A DNA stretch of 55,423 bases from Clostridia bacterium (GCA_017936925.1 JAGBEP010000020.1:1-55423), one strand, 5' to 3'. Shown: positions 46,158 through 55,217, counted from the stretch's first letter. Numbers and translations are program-made. Notes: generated by a model not told the origin, from the letters alone.

Positions 46158-46796
46158 ATGATAAAAAAACTGATAGACATAATTTTCCCAGAATCTTGTG
46201 TAATATGTGGGAGAATATATTCAAAGCCAATATGTCCCAAATGCTTTATAAAATTAAAAAAAGAGATTAATTTTTATAAAATAAAAGAAAAAGAATTTAA
46301 CATATTTTTTCTAAGTTTTTATGAAGGAACAATAAAAAAACTAATATTAGATTTTAAGTTTAAAGAAAGCGGATATTTATATAATTTTTTTACAGAATTA
46401 TTTATAAGAAACAATCAAACAAAAGAACTTATCCAAAAATACGATTACACAGTACCAGTTCCTATGTATTATGAAAATAAAATTATTCGAGGATATAACC
46501 AAATTGAGTTAATAACAAAAAAACTTGAGCAAGAATTAGGAATAAAAGAATTACAATGCTTAGAAAAAGTAAAGAAAAATAAAAAACAAAGTTTATTAAC
46601 AGAAAAAGAAAGAATAAAAAATGTGAAAGATGTTTACAAACTCAAAAACGACACACAAATAAAAAACAAAAAAATATTGTTAATAGACGATATATATACA
46701 ACAGGAAGCACAACAAAAGAATGCATAAAAAAGCTAAAAGAAGGAAGACCTAAAAAAATAGATGTATTAGTAATTAGCAAAAGTAAGAAAGGATAA
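46158..46796 (+). CDS. comF: ComF-family phosphoribosyltransferase-like protein
   Basis: A 212-residue protein needed for DNA uptake in competent bacteria and also implicated in fork repair. It has an N-terminal four-Cys zinc ribbon (CVICGRIYSKPICPKC) and a PRTase active-site loop LLIDDIYTTGSTTKEC. It follows recD2 after 39 bp and precedes the KAP NTPase by 4 bp. No other late-competence gene is in the window. Confidence 0.9.
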   Translation: MIKKLIDIIFPESCVICGRIYSKPICPKCFIKLKKEINFYKIKEKEFNIFFLSFYEGTIKKLILDFKFKESGYLYNFFTELFIRNNQTKELIQKYDYTVPVPMYYENKIIRGYNQIELITKKLEQELGIKELQCLEKVKKNKKQSLLTEKERIKNVKDVYKLKNDTQIKNKKILLIDDIYTTGSTTKECIKKLKEGRPKKIDVLVISKSKKG

Positions 46797-46800
46797 AAAC

Positions 46801-48771
46801 GTGGAAGATTTAGTAGAAAGTATATTAGATTATGTAAGAGCAGATTATACCGATTATGCAATTATGATAAACGGTGAATGGGGAAGCGGAAAAACTTATT
46901 TTTGGAATCACAAAGTAAAAAACAAAATAGAATCACTACAATTAAATGGAAGAAAATACACAACAATATATATGTCTTTATATGGTATTTCGAATTTAGA
47001 AGAAATAAGTAAAAAAATATTCATTGAAACAACTCAACTAATGGACAAAAACTTGAAAAAATATATGGATGCACACGGTCAAACTACAATTCCAGAATAT
47101 GCTAAAACAGGGCTAGATATGGCAAACTTTTTTGGAGTCACTAAAAATGGTGAAAAAGTTGATTATGGAGATTTCTTTTCAACAGATGATAAAGTATTAT
47201 GCTTTGACGATTTAGAAAGAGCTAATGTAGATGTTGTAGATATACTAGGATATATAAATAACTTTGTTGAACATGATCATATTAAGACAATTATTATATG
47301 CAATGAAAAGGAATTATCAACTAAGTTTAAAAGCTCAAACATCGAAATGAAAACTTTCATAGCAACATATCTTTTAGATAAGCAAAATGAATTGAATAAG
47401 TCAGTTGATAAGCCAATGGTTGAAAAGATAAGAGATAAAATAGAATATGTATTTGATAATGCAAATGATTATGAAAGAATAAAAGAAAAATTAATCGGTG
47501 AAACGTTTGAATATGCTCCAAAATTCAATTATATAATTAATGGATTACTATTTAGATACGAAAAAAATCCAGATTTAATAAGATTTTTAAGAGAAAACCA
47601 AAATTTAATTATTTCAACATTTAATAAAAGCGGAACAAGAAACCTAAGAATTTTAAAACACGCATTAAACGATTTTAAAAAAATATTTGAAACCGTAAAT
47701 AAAACATATCCAAATACTAAACTAAGAGTATTGCAAACAATGTTAATATTTACAATTGCAGTATCATTTGAAATAAAAGCTGGAAAAGTAACTAAAAATA
47801 AATTTATAAATATTAACAGTAATGAAGAATATAAATCATTATTAGTATCTTCCAGAGTTTTAATGGATAACAGACAATTTTATATAAAAGAATTTGATAA
47901 TAACTATTACTTTAATTTTAAATCAGAATATAGATTTTTCAAATTTATCGAAGTATATGTAAGAACGAGAATATTCGATATGAAAGAATTAAAAAAAGAT
48001 ATGGACGCAATAATAAATACAATAGATACAGAAAAATTACCAGGATATAAACGTTTACTAACTGAAGAATATTGGAAAATATCAGATGAACAATTTCCAA
48101 AAATTATTGAAGAAGTAATAGAAGAAGTAAAAAAAGGACAACTACAATTAATTGAAATTGTAAAACTGTTCTCATATTTTAGCTATTTTATAAAACGAGA
48201 ATTAATCACATATGATATTAAAGATATTAAACAGTTATTTATTGATGGAATGAATAAATCTGTACATGTTTCTAAATACTGTAAAAATATAGAAGAAGAA
48301 TTATCAAGAGTTGGAATACATGAAACTGGCCAAGAAATGGACGAAATATTAAAACATTTTGAAGAACTGAATAATCAATTAGAAGAAAAAATGTATAAAG
48401 AAAAAGCAGATGAAATTTTCAGGTATATACCTATACAAATGGAACAATTCTATGACAGATTTGAAAGTGAATGTATGGACTTCCCAATATTTAAATATTA
48501 TGACGCATATAGAATGTTCCAAAGAATTACTTGTGCAAGTAATGAAGATATTGTAAGAATAAAAGAAACACTAATAGATAGAGCAAAAAGAAACTCTGAA
48601 ATATTAACATCAGAATATAAATTTATGAAAAAATTGAAAAACGTTTTAGATGAATATTGTAAAGGAAAAGAAGTAACAATCAAAAATGTAATGCTAAAAG
48701 AATTTTCAAGAGATTTAGATACAGTAATAAATCTTTATAAACCACCAATATTTTCTTCAAACAATAATTAG
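46801..48771 (+). CDS. KAP-type P-loop NTPase, possible defence ATPase
   Basis: A 656-residue soluble NTPase beginning with GTG four bases after comF stops. Walker A is GEWGSGKT at 25-32 and Walker B LCFDDLER at 133-140, the pattern of KAP/AAA-like NTPases, some of which act in phage exclusion (PifA). No membrane insertion, which typical KAP proteins have, is visible. The long C-terminal half (about residues 330-656) is helical and shows no known effector motif. It lies between comF and spoVT in an otherwise conserved housekeeping region, which is a common pattern for acquired genes. Codon use is as AT-rich as its surroundings. Confidence 0.75.
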   Translation: MEDLVESILDYVRADYTDYAIMINGEWGSGKTYFWNHKVKNKIESLQLNGRKYTTIYMSLYGISNLEEISKKIFIETTQLMDKNLKKYMDAHGQTTIPEYAKTGLDMANFFGVTKNGEKVDYGDFFSTDDKVLCFDDLERANVDVVDILGYINNFVEHDHIKTIIICNEKELSTKFKSSNIEMKTFIATYLLDKQNELNKSVDKPMVEKIRDKIEYVFDNANDYERIKEKLIGETFEYAPKFNYIINGLLFRYEKNPDLIRFLRENQNLIISTFNKSGTRNLRILKHALNDFKKIFETVNKTYPNTKLRVLQTMLIFTIAVSFEIKAGKVTKNKFININSNEEYKSLLVSSRVLMDNRQFYIKEFDNNYYFNFKSEYRFFKFIEVYVRTRIFDMKELKKDMDAIINTIDTEKLPGYKRLLTEEYWKISDEQFPKIIEEVIEEVKKGQLQLIEIVKLFSYFSYFIKRELITYDIKDIKQLFIDGMNKSVHVSKYCKNIEEELSRVGIHETGQEMDEILKHFEELNNQLEEKMYKEKADEIFRYIPIQMEQFYDRFESECMDFPIFKYYDAYRMFQRITCASNEDIVRIKETLIDRAKRNSEILTSEYKFMKKLKNVLDEYCKGKEVTIKNVMLKEFSRDLDTVINLYKPPIFSSNNN

Positions 48772-48838
48772 CAATCCTGTATATTTTGCCTAAAAAAGTA
48801 CAAACTAAATTTAGACAAAATATAACAAGGAGGATTTT

Positions 48839-49393
48839 ATGAAAGCGACTGGAGTTGTAAGAAGAATAGATGATTTAGGAAGAATCGTTATACCTAAAGA
48901 AATAAGAAGAACACTAAGAATTAGTGAAGGATCACCATTAGAGATTTTTACAGAAAAAGACGGAGAAATTGTTTTAAAAAAATATTCACCAATAGGTGAA
49001 CTATCAGAATTTGCTACAAATTATGCAGATACATTATCAAAAACTACAGGGCATATAGCTTGTATAACTGATAAAGACACAATAATAGCAGTTTCAGGAG
49101 GACTAAAAAAAGACCTATTAGAGCAAGGAATTAGTAAAGAACTAGAAGAGGTTATTGAAAACAAAGAAATATATACAAGTAAAGAAAATGATGAACTAGC
49201 AATACCAATAACGAAACATGAAAACAAAGAAAGAGTGTTTCATTCACAAGTAATATATCCAATAGTATCAGACGGAGATTCTGTAGGAAGTGTAGTTCTA
49301 ATGTCAAAAGAGCCAAATAAAAAAATGACAGATACAGAGTTGAAAATAGTTCAATCAGCTGCTGGAATACTAGGAAGTCAATTAGAAATATAA
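48839..49393 (+). CDS. spoVT: Stage V sporulation protein T
   Basis: Transcription regulator of late forespore genes. The N-terminal AbrB fold reads MKATGVVRRIDDLGRIVIPK and EIRRTLRISEGSPLEIFTEK; the C-terminal GAF-like domain spans about residues 55-180. 184 residues is normal. CAAGGAGGA precedes ATG 48839. Its presence is the main evidence that this organism can form endospores. Confidence 0.95.
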   Translation: MKATGVVRRIDDLGRIVIPKEIRRTLRISEGSPLEIFTEKDGEIVLKKYSPIGELSEFATNYADTLSKTTGHIACITDKDTIIAVSGGLKKDLLEQGISKELEEVIENKEIYTSKENDELAIPITKHENKERVFHSQVIYPIVSDGDSVGSVVLMSKEPNKKMTDTELKIVQSAAGILGSQLEI

Positions 49394-49469
49394 GAAATAT
49401 TTGTAGTATTTTTTCTAAAGTTACAAATATTTATTAAAATTCTTAAAAAGATATTTATAAACTAAAAAA

Positions 49470-49512
49470 TAAAGATGATTCTCCAAAAAACAGAAACATC
49501 TTTATTTTTTAG
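49470..49512 (+). terminator. Terminator of spoVT
   Basis: AAAGATG / CATCTTT stem with long loop, followed by a T-run. Confidence 0.6.
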
Positions 49513-49543
49513 TCAAAAAAAGTAAAAAAAGAAAATAAAATAA

Positions 49544-49572
49544 TTGACATCCAAAATAAATATATATAAAAT
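49544..49572 (+). promoter_or_regulatory. Promoter of the 199-residue membrane protein
   Basis: TTGACA at 49544-49549 and TAAAAT at 49567-49572 with a 17-bp spacer, 38 bp before the start codon. Confidence 0.8.
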
Positions 49573-49609
49573 ATATACAAATTAAAATGAACAAAAGAGG
49601 AGAAAAAAT

Positions 49610-50209
49610 ATGAAAGATACAGTAGATGCAAAAAAAGTTGTAGGTAGCTTTGTCGGAAAATACATAGCTTTTGCCATAATAATTGGAGGAATTTCCTTTG
49701 TATTAGAAAATATAATTCCACAAATAGCTGGTTGGGACTTTAGATCAAAACAAGCCTCAACACTTGTTATATATCAATCAGTATTATTTGTAATAAGTAC
49801 TATACTAACAATAACATTAGCAGTTAGCTCATCAATAAAAAAAGTAAAAATATCAAGTGAAGAAGAAGCTAAAAAAATTGCCAAACCAATAAAAACAATA
49901 TTAATTATTGTTGCACTTATACTTATGGTTATAAACCTAGTATATTGCTATCAAATAGAACAATCTGGTTATAAAGATGTAGAAAAAGATTATCCAGCAA
50001 TAGATGGAATTCAAGACAATTATAGAGATATATGTATAAGCTATGAAAAAACAGCAGTACATTTAGTTTCAAATGTACAAATGGCAACAAAAGAAATAGC
50101 TACAGTATTAACATATGGATATGCAGTTATATATGTAGAAAAAATGATAGATGCTTCAGTAGTAAAGAAATCATCTAAAAAGTCAACAAAAAAAGAAAAT
50201 GAAGAATAA
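49610..50209 (+). CDS. Membrane protein of unknown function
   Basis: A 199-residue protein with three membrane helices (about 20-38, 52-72, 96-116), an extracytoplasmic stretch with several Tyr residues (YCYQIEQSGYKDVEKDY), and a Lys-rich C-terminal tail. No family is recognised. AGGAGAA precedes ATG 49610. It is monocistronic, between its own promoter and a terminator. Confidence 0.7.
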   Translation: MKDTVDAKKVVGSFVGKYIAFAIIIGGISFVLENIIPQIAGWDFRSKQASTLVIYQSVLFVISTILTITLAVSSSIKKVKISSEEEAKKIAKPIKTILIIVALILMVINLVYCYQIEQSGYKDVEKDYPAIDGIQDNYRDICISYEKTAVHLVSNVQMATKEIATVLTYGYAVIYVEKMIDASVVKKSSKKSTKKENEE

Positions 50210-50220
50210 ACAATAAAGTT

Positions 50221-50254
50221 AAAATCCTCTATTTCATTATAGAGGATTTTTTTG
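50221..50254 (+). terminator. Terminator of membrane protein gene
   Basis: AAAATCCTCTAT / ATAGAGGATTTT stem with TTCATT loop and T-run. Confidence 0.9.
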
Positions 50255-50278
50255 CAAACTATCTAAAATTATGTCCTA

Positions 50279-50307
50279 TTGCATTTTTAAGAAATTTATA
50301 ATATAAT
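50279..50307 (+). promoter_or_regulatory. Promoter of alaS
   Basis: TTGCAT at 50279-50284 and TATAAT at 50302-50307 with a 17-bp spacer, 25 bp before the start codon, so the leader is short and no T-box fits. Confidence 0.65.
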
Positions 50308-50332
50308 TTAAAAATCGTTAAGGAGGCAAAAA

Positions 50333-52084
50333 ATGAAAGCTATTGAAATAAGAAATAAATATTTAAAATTTTTTGAAAAAAATGGACATAAAATTATACC
50401 AAGTGCATCATTAATACCAGAGAATGATCCGTCAGTATTATTTAATACAGCAGGTATGCAACCACTAGTGCCATATCTTTTAGGAGAAAAACATCCAGAA
50501 GGAAGACGTCTTACAGACTATCAAAAATGCGTAAGAACTAACGATATAGACGAAGTTGGTGATAACAGACATTTAACATATTTTGAAATGCTAGGAAATT
50601 GGTCACTAGGCGATTATTTTAAAGAAGAATCAATAGCTATGAGCTATAAATTCTTAACAGAAGAGTTAGGAATACCAAATGAAAAAATATCAGTAACCTG
50701 TTTTGCTGGAGATAAAGACTGCCCAAAAGATACAGTTGCATATGAATGTTGGAAAAAAGCAGGAATTCCAGATGAAAGAATATATTTCTTTGGAAAAGAC
50801 GATAACTGGTGGATAGCCGGAGAAGAAGGACCTTGTGGACCTGATACAGAAATGTTCTACGACACAGGAAAGCCAAAATGTTCTCCAGAGTGTAATCCAG
50901 CATGTGATTGCGGAAAATACGTTGAAATCTGGAACAATGTATTTATGGAATTTTATAAAGATAAAAATGGATATACAAAATTAAAACAACAAAACGTAGA
51001 TACAGGTCTTGGACTAGAAAGAATGACAATGCTATTACAAGGAAAAGAAACACCATTTGAGATTGAATTATTTGCTCCTGTAATGGAAAAATTAGAAAAA
51101 CTACAAAAGGTAGATAATATACAAAGCCGAAGAATAATCGCAGAACACTTACGTTCAAGTATGATGATAATAAATGATGGTGGAAGACCTAGCAATGTAG
51201 ACAGAGGATATATTCTAAGAAGACTACTAAGAAGAATGACAAGACATATGAATAAGCTAGAAATAGACTTATCAATATTAGGAGATATAATAGATACTTC
51301 AATAGAAAGTTTAAAAGAACTTTATCCAGAACTTGAAAAAAACAAAGAAACTATAAAACAAGTAATAATAACTGAAAAAGATAAATTTATAAAAACATTA
51401 AAAAATGGCGAAAAAGAATTTGAGAAAGTTGCAAACAAAACAAAAAATAATAATCAAACAATAATAGATGCAGAAAGTGTATTCAATTTATATGAAACAT
51501 ATGGATTTCCACCAGAAATGACAGAAGAGTTAGCTTCAGAACAAGGATTAACTGTTGACATGAAAAACTATCAAAAATTATTTGAAGAACATCAAGCAAA
51601 ATCTAGAATGGGAAGCGATATTAAATTTAAAGGTGGACTAGCATCTACAGGAGAAATAGAAACAAAATATCATACAGCAACACACCTTCTAAATGCTGCT
51701 TTAAAAGTTGTGCTTGGAAATCATGTTCATCAGAAAGGAAGTAATATTACAACAGAAAGACTAAGGTTTGACTTTTCACATGGAGCTAAAATGACAGATG
51801 AAGAAAAACAAAAAGTAGAAGATTTAGTAAATGAGTATATAAAACAAGATATAAAAGTTGAAAGAATAGAAATGAAAAAAGAAGAAGCATTAAAATTAGG
51901 CGCAGAAGCAATGTTTCTTGATAAATACGGAGAAGATGTTATAGTCTATAAAATAGGAGATATATCATTAGAATTTTGTGGAGGACCACATGTAGAATCT
52001 ACAGGGTGCTTAGGAACATTCAAAATCAAAAAAGAAGAGGCATCATCAGCAGGAGTAAGAAGAATAAAAGCAATTTTATTATAA
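50333..52084 (+). CDS. alaS: Alanine--tRNA ligase lacking the C-Ala domain
   Basis: Charges tRNA-Ala. The class II core is intact (EIRNKYLKFFEKNGHKIIPS, LFNTAGMQPLVPYLLGEKHP, WNNVFMEFYKD, VDTGLGLERMTMLLQG) as is the editing domain with YHTATHLLNAAL and CGGPHVESTG. The usual enzyme is about 870 residues; this one is 583 and ends cleanly at SAGVRRIKAILL, exactly where the C-terminal DHHA1 region would start. AAGGAGGCA precedes ATG 50333. The stop is followed by a ribosome site and a HIT gene, so the shorter form is a real gene end, not a frameshift visible here. Confidence 0.94.
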   Translation: MKAIEIRNKYLKFFEKNGHKIIPSASLIPENDPSVLFNTAGMQPLVPYLLGEKHPEGRRLTDYQKCVRTNDIDEVGDNRHLTYFEMLGNWSLGDYFKEESIAMSYKFLTEELGIPNEKISVTCFAGDKDCPKDTVAYECWKKAGIPDERIYFFGKDDNWWIAGEEGPCGPDTEMFYDTGKPKCSPECNPACDCGKYVEIWNNVFMEFYKDKNGYTKLKQQNVDTGLGLERMTMLLQGKETPFEIELFAPVMEKLEKLQKVDNIQSRRIIAEHLRSSMMIINDGGRPSNVDRGYILRRLLRRMTRHMNKLEIDLSILGDIIDTSIESLKELYPELEKNKETIKQVIITEKDKFIKTLKNGEKEFEKVANKTKNNNQTIIDAESVFNLYETYGFPPEMTEELASEQGLTVDMKNYQKLFEEHQAKSRMGSDIKFKGGLASTGEIETKYHTATHLLNAALKVVLGNHVHQKGSNITTERLRFDFSHGAKMTDEEKQKVEDLVNEYIKQDIKVERIEMKKEEALKLGAEAMFLDKYGEDVIVYKIGDISLEFCGGPHVESTGCLGTFKIKKEEASSAGVRRIKAILL

Positions 52085-52097
52085 AAGGAGATAATAA

Positions 52098-52436
52098 ATG
52101 AGCGATTGTATATTTTGCAAAATTGCAAACAAAGAAATAAATTCAGAACTAATATATGAGAATGACAATATAGTTGCATTTAAAGATTTAAATCCAAGAG
52201 CAAAAATGCATTTTTTAATAATACCTAAAAAACATTATGATACGATATTAGATATAGATGATACAAAAATTATGCAAGACATATTTAAAGCAGTAAAAGA
52301 AATTGCAAAAAAATACAATATAGATGAAAAAGGATTTAGATTAATTAACAATTGCAAAGAAGACGGCGGACAAGAAGTTATGCATATGCATATTCATATG
52401 TTAGCAGGAGAAAAATTAAAAACTACTATAATTTAA
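52098..52436 (+). CDS. HIT family hydrolase
   Basis: A 112-residue histidine-triad protein (nucleotide phosphoramidase type). CIFCKIANKEINSELIYEND starts it; the triad is HMHIHML at about 95-101. AAAGGAGA lies upstream. It starts 13 bp after alaS, so the two are probably co-expressed; HIT proteins act on aminoacyl-adenylates, which may be relevant next to a synthetase. Confidence 0.93.
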   Translation: MSDCIFCKIANKEINSELIYENDNIVAFKDLNPRAKMHFLIIPKKHYDTILDIDDTKIMQDIFKAVKEIAKKYNIDEKGFRLINNCKEDGGQEVMHMHIHMLAGEKLKTTII

Positions 52437-52498
52437 CATACAAAAATATAAAAAAATATGTTACAATAAAAGCAAATATGAGGAGAAAAATATTTTAC

Positions 52499-53272
52499 AT
52501 GGAATCAAAAAGAAAAAATTTTCTAACAATATTGTTAATAATAATAGTAGTAATAATAGTTGGAATAATAGGATATTTAGGGTTTGAACTAATAAGTGAG
52601 AAAATAAAAGAAAATGAGGCTCAAACAATAACTGACGAATTTGATAGCCAAATTCCTACAGTTACAGAAGATGAATTAGACGATGTGGAAGAATTAGAAG
52701 GAGAACAAGGCTCTGAAGAAAAAGAAACAGGAGAAAATCAAGAAGAAAACCCAGGTGGAAGTGAAACTACAGGCGGAGGAAGTTCATCAAGTGGAAACGG
52801 AAGCGGAAGCTCATCAGGTTATTACAGAGGCGGAAGTAATTCTTCATACACAACAGGAGTAAGCATAGGCGGATATTGGGTTGTAGGAACTATAAGAATT
52901 CCGGCAACAGGAATAAAATATTCTATTTTCTCTCAACCATCAGCAGAAGCACTGGAAAGAGGAACAGGAATGTTGTATACAACTAATGGAATAAACCAAC
53001 CAGGAAATACTGTTATTGCTGGACATAACTACAGAAATAGACTATTCTTTTCAAAAAATAAAAACCTAGTTATAGGAAATATTATATATATAAAAGACGT
53101 ATCTGGAGTAGAAGTTGCTTATGCAGTTACATCAAAATTTGTAACAACATCAACAGATTCATCTTTCTATCAAAGAGACACTGGAGGAAAAAGAGAAATA
53201 ACACTTACAACATGCACAGATAATGGAAGCAAAACAGGAGAAAGATTAATAATATTAGCAAGAGAACAATAA
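52499..53272 (+). CDS. Class D-type sortase 1
   Basis: A 257-residue transpeptidase. After an N-terminal membrane anchor (about residues 8-30) come an acidic stretch and a Gly/Ser-rich linker, then the sortase domain: GTIRIPATGIKYSIF, catalytic His in VIAGHNYRNRLF, catalytic Cys in ITLTTCTDNGS and the active-site Arg in GERLIILAREQ. The start is uncertain: ATG 52499 is 13 bases from AGGAG; ATG 52478 is an alternative. It heads a series of three sortase genes. No LPxTG-type substrate gene is in the window. Confidence 0.85.
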   Translation: MESKRKNFLTILLIIIVVIIVGIIGYLGFELISEKIKENEAQTITDEFDSQIPTVTEDELDDVEELEGEQGSEEKETGENQEENPGGSETTGGGSSSSGNGSGSSSGYYRGGSNSSYTTGVSIGGYWVVGTIRIPATGIKYSIFSQPSAEALERGTGMLYTTNGINQPGNTVIAGHNYRNRLFFSKNKNLVIGNIIYIKDVSGVEVAYAVTSKFVTTSTDSSFYQRDTGGKREITLTTCTDNGSKTGERLIILAREQ

Positions 53273-53371
53273 AAAAATAATTTTTGTTGTTCTTTTATTG
53301 CATTTAATTGACAAAAACAAACAATCTTGTGTAAAATAAATATAGTGAACATTTCAAAATGAGGTGATAAT

Positions 53372-54028
53372 ATGGATGATAAAAAAAGTAAAATACTAAC
53401 AATTGTATTAGTAGTAATAATTGTTGCAATAATAGCAGTAGTAGCATATTTAGCATATACAGCGTTTGCGGAAAAGAAAACAGAAGAAAATTATACAAAT
53501 GCTGCTAATGAATTTGAAAAAGCAGTTACAGCAACTGCTAGTAAAGCTCAAGGAAGTAACTCTACATTAAATGCATTAAATATAAATATGGATCCATCTA
53601 ACAAAAAATACATGGAAGGATATGAAATAATAGGAACAATAGAAATTCCAAAAGTAGATCTTAAATGCGCAATACTAAAAGAAGTAACAACACGATCAAT
53701 AGAAATAGCAGTAGCACAAATGTACACGACAGATGGATTAAATAAACCAGGAAACACAGTTATATATGGACACAACTATAGAAATTCACTATTTTTCTCA
53801 AGAAATGATGAGTTGGAAATAGGAGACGAAATCAAAATATTAGACCAGCAAGGAAATAAATTAACATATGAGATATTTAATATATTTGAAACAACAATGA
53901 CAGATACATCGTTTTATAATAGAACAGCAGAAATTACTGGCGGAAAAGCAGAAGTTACATTGTCAACATGTACAGACGACGCCAGCCAAACAGATAGAAG
54001 ATTAATAATACAAGCATCTGAAAAATAA
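53372..54028 (+). CDS. Class D-type sortase 2
   Basis: A 218-residue sortase with one N-terminal helix (about 8-32). Catalytic residues are His134 in IYGHNYRNSLFF, Cys200 in VTLSTCTDD and Arg209/210 in TDRRLIIQA. It lacks the long Gly/Ser linker of sortase 1. GAGGTGAT precedes ATG 53372. It is closely similar to the third sortase, including IEIAVAQMYTT and PGNTVIYGHNYRNSLFFS, and lies 17 bp before it, which indicates a recent duplication. Confidence 0.88.
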   Translation: MDDKKSKILTIVLVVIIVAIIAVVAYLAYTAFAEKKTEENYTNAANEFEKAVTATASKAQGSNSTLNALNINMDPSNKKYMEGYEIIGTIEIPKVDLKCAILKEVTTRSIEIAVAQMYTTDGLNKPGNTVIYGHNYRNSLFFSRNDELEIGDEIKILDQQGNKLTYEIFNIFETTMTDTSFYNRTAEITGGKAEVTLSTCTDDASQTDRRLIIQASEK

Positions 54029-54045
54029 AGAAATAGGGGAAAAAT

Positions 54046-54699
54046 ATGGAAGAGAAAAAAACTAAAATAATAGGAATAGTAATAGGAATAATAATAGCTA
54101 TAATAATTATCGCTATAGGAACAGCTATTTTTTTTACAATACGAGGAAATAAAAAAGATGATAAAAAAGAAGCGCAAGCAGAAACACCTGAAGTAATAAG
54201 TGGATCTAGCAAAAAAGTAACAGCAGGAAATACAACATTAAATTCAATTGACGTATCTTCTTCAAGTAAAAGCAAGAAAAAAATGGAAGAATACGTTATA
54301 CTTGGAGAAATAGAAATTCCTAAAACTGGATTAAAGTGTAATATATTAGAAGAAGTAACAAAAAGATCAATAGAAATAGCAGTAGCACAAATGTATACAA
54401 CAGGAGGATTAAACCAACCAGGAAATACGGTTATATATGGACATAATTATAGAAATTCACTATTTTTCTCAAAAAATGACGAATTAGAAAACGGAGATAA
54501 AATTTATATAACAGATGACGAAAATGGAAAAATAACATATGAAATATATGATATATTTGAAACTACTTCAACAGATACAACATTTTACAATAGAGCAGCA
54601 GACACGACAGGAGGCAAACGAGAAATAACATTATCAACATGTACAGATGATGCCAGCGAAACAGATAGAAGATTAATAATATTGGCAAGAGAGATATAA
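54046..54699 (+). CDS. Class D-type sortase 3
   Basis: A 217-residue sortase and paralogue of the preceding gene. It has an N-terminal helix, a short Ser-rich linker, the His motif IYGHNYRNSLFFS, the Cys motif ITLSTCTDDASETDRRLIIL and the same IEIAVAQMYTTGG stretch. TAGGGGA precedes ATG 54046. The divergent regions between the paralogues are the linker and the beta6/7-type segment, which may set substrate preference. Confidence 0.88.
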   Translation: MEEKKTKIIGIVIGIIIAIIIIAIGTAIFFTIRGNKKDDKKEAQAETPEVISGSSKKVTAGNTTLNSIDVSSSSKSKKKMEEYVILGEIEIPKTGLKCNILEEVTKRSIEIAVAQMYTTGGLNQPGNTVIYGHNYRNSLFFSKNDELENGDKIYITDDENGKITYEIYDIFETTSTDTTFYNRAADTTGGKREITLSTCTDDASETDRRLIILAREI

Positions 54700-54703
54700 A
54701 TTC

Positions 54704-54737
54704 AAGAGCTCTAAATAAAATATTTAGAGCTCTTATA
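54704..54737 (+). terminator. Terminator after sortase operon
   Basis: Perfect stem AAGAGCTCTAAATA / TATTTAGAGCTCTT with an AAA loop; U-run is weak. Confidence 0.7.
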
Positions 54738-54766
54738 GTTATTTATTAAAAAAATTAAAAAAAGAG

Positions 54767-54795
54767 TTGACAAACTAATATAAAAATATTAAAAT
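54767..54795 (+). promoter_or_regulatory. Promoter of the tRNA-His/tRNA-Gln unit
   Basis: Consensus TTGACA at 54767-54772 and TAAAAT at 54790-54795 with a 17-bp spacer. Confidence 0.85.
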
Positions 54796-54813
54796 ATAAG
54801 AGCGTTCGAAATG

Positions 54814-54890
54814 GTGGATTTAGCGCAGTTGGTTAGAGCGCCAGTTTGTGGCACTGGAGGCCGTGGGTTCAAATCCCACATTCCACCCCA
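54814..54890 (+). tRNA. tRNA-His (GTG)
   Basis: Anticodon GTG at 54848-54850 in a CCAGT/ACTGG stem. The T arm GTGGG-TTCAAAT-CCCAC is perfect. Position 54813 is the extra G(-1) that pairs with discriminator C73, the identity mark of tRNA-His. CCA is encoded at 54888-54890. The acceptor stem GTGGATT/ATTCCAC has one U-U mismatch (6-67). Confidence 0.97.
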
Positions 54891-54942
54891 TTTAATATAA
54901 TTAATATAATCTACCACTAAGAAACGATAACTAAATCAATAT

Positions 54943-55017
54943 TGGGCTGTAGCCAAGCGGTAAGGCACCAGACTTTGACTCTGGCATGCGCTAGTTCGAA
55001 TCTAGCCAGCCCAACCA
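54943..55017 (+). tRNA. tRNA-Gln (TTG)
   Basis: Anticodon TTG at 54975-54977 in a CCAGA/TCTGG stem; acceptor TGGGCTG/CAGCCCA and T arm GCTAG-TTCGAAT-CTAGC are perfect, and CCA is encoded at 55015-55017. It lies 52 bp after tRNA-His in the same transcript. Confidence 0.97.
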
Positions 55018-55019
55018 TT

Positions 55020-55080
55020 AAAAATATCTTATTTTCTTCTTAATTATAAGTTAAGAAACTAAATAAGATATTTTTTATTT
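55020..55080 (+). terminator. Terminator of the tRNA unit
   Basis: AAATATCTTATT / AATAAGATATTT stem with a nested TTCTTAA/TTAAGAA hairpin, followed by TTTTTTATTTT. Confidence 0.85.
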
Positions 55081-55188
55081 TAAGCTTCAAAAGTATAATA
55101 TCATCTTAGACAACAAACAATCTAAACAAATATATTTCAAAAATTTTCCAATATTATAGAAAAAAGAATATAAAAAGCAAAAATAGAA

Positions 55189-55217
55189 TTGACAAGAGAG
55201 TAAAATGGTGTTAGAAT
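55189..55217 (+). promoter_or_regulatory. Strong promoter P1 at right edge, likely rRNA operon
   Basis: TTGACA at 55189-55194 and TAGAAT at 55212-55217, 17-bp spacer, with an A-rich UP-like element before it. No ORF follows in the remaining 200 bases. Confidence 0.75.
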
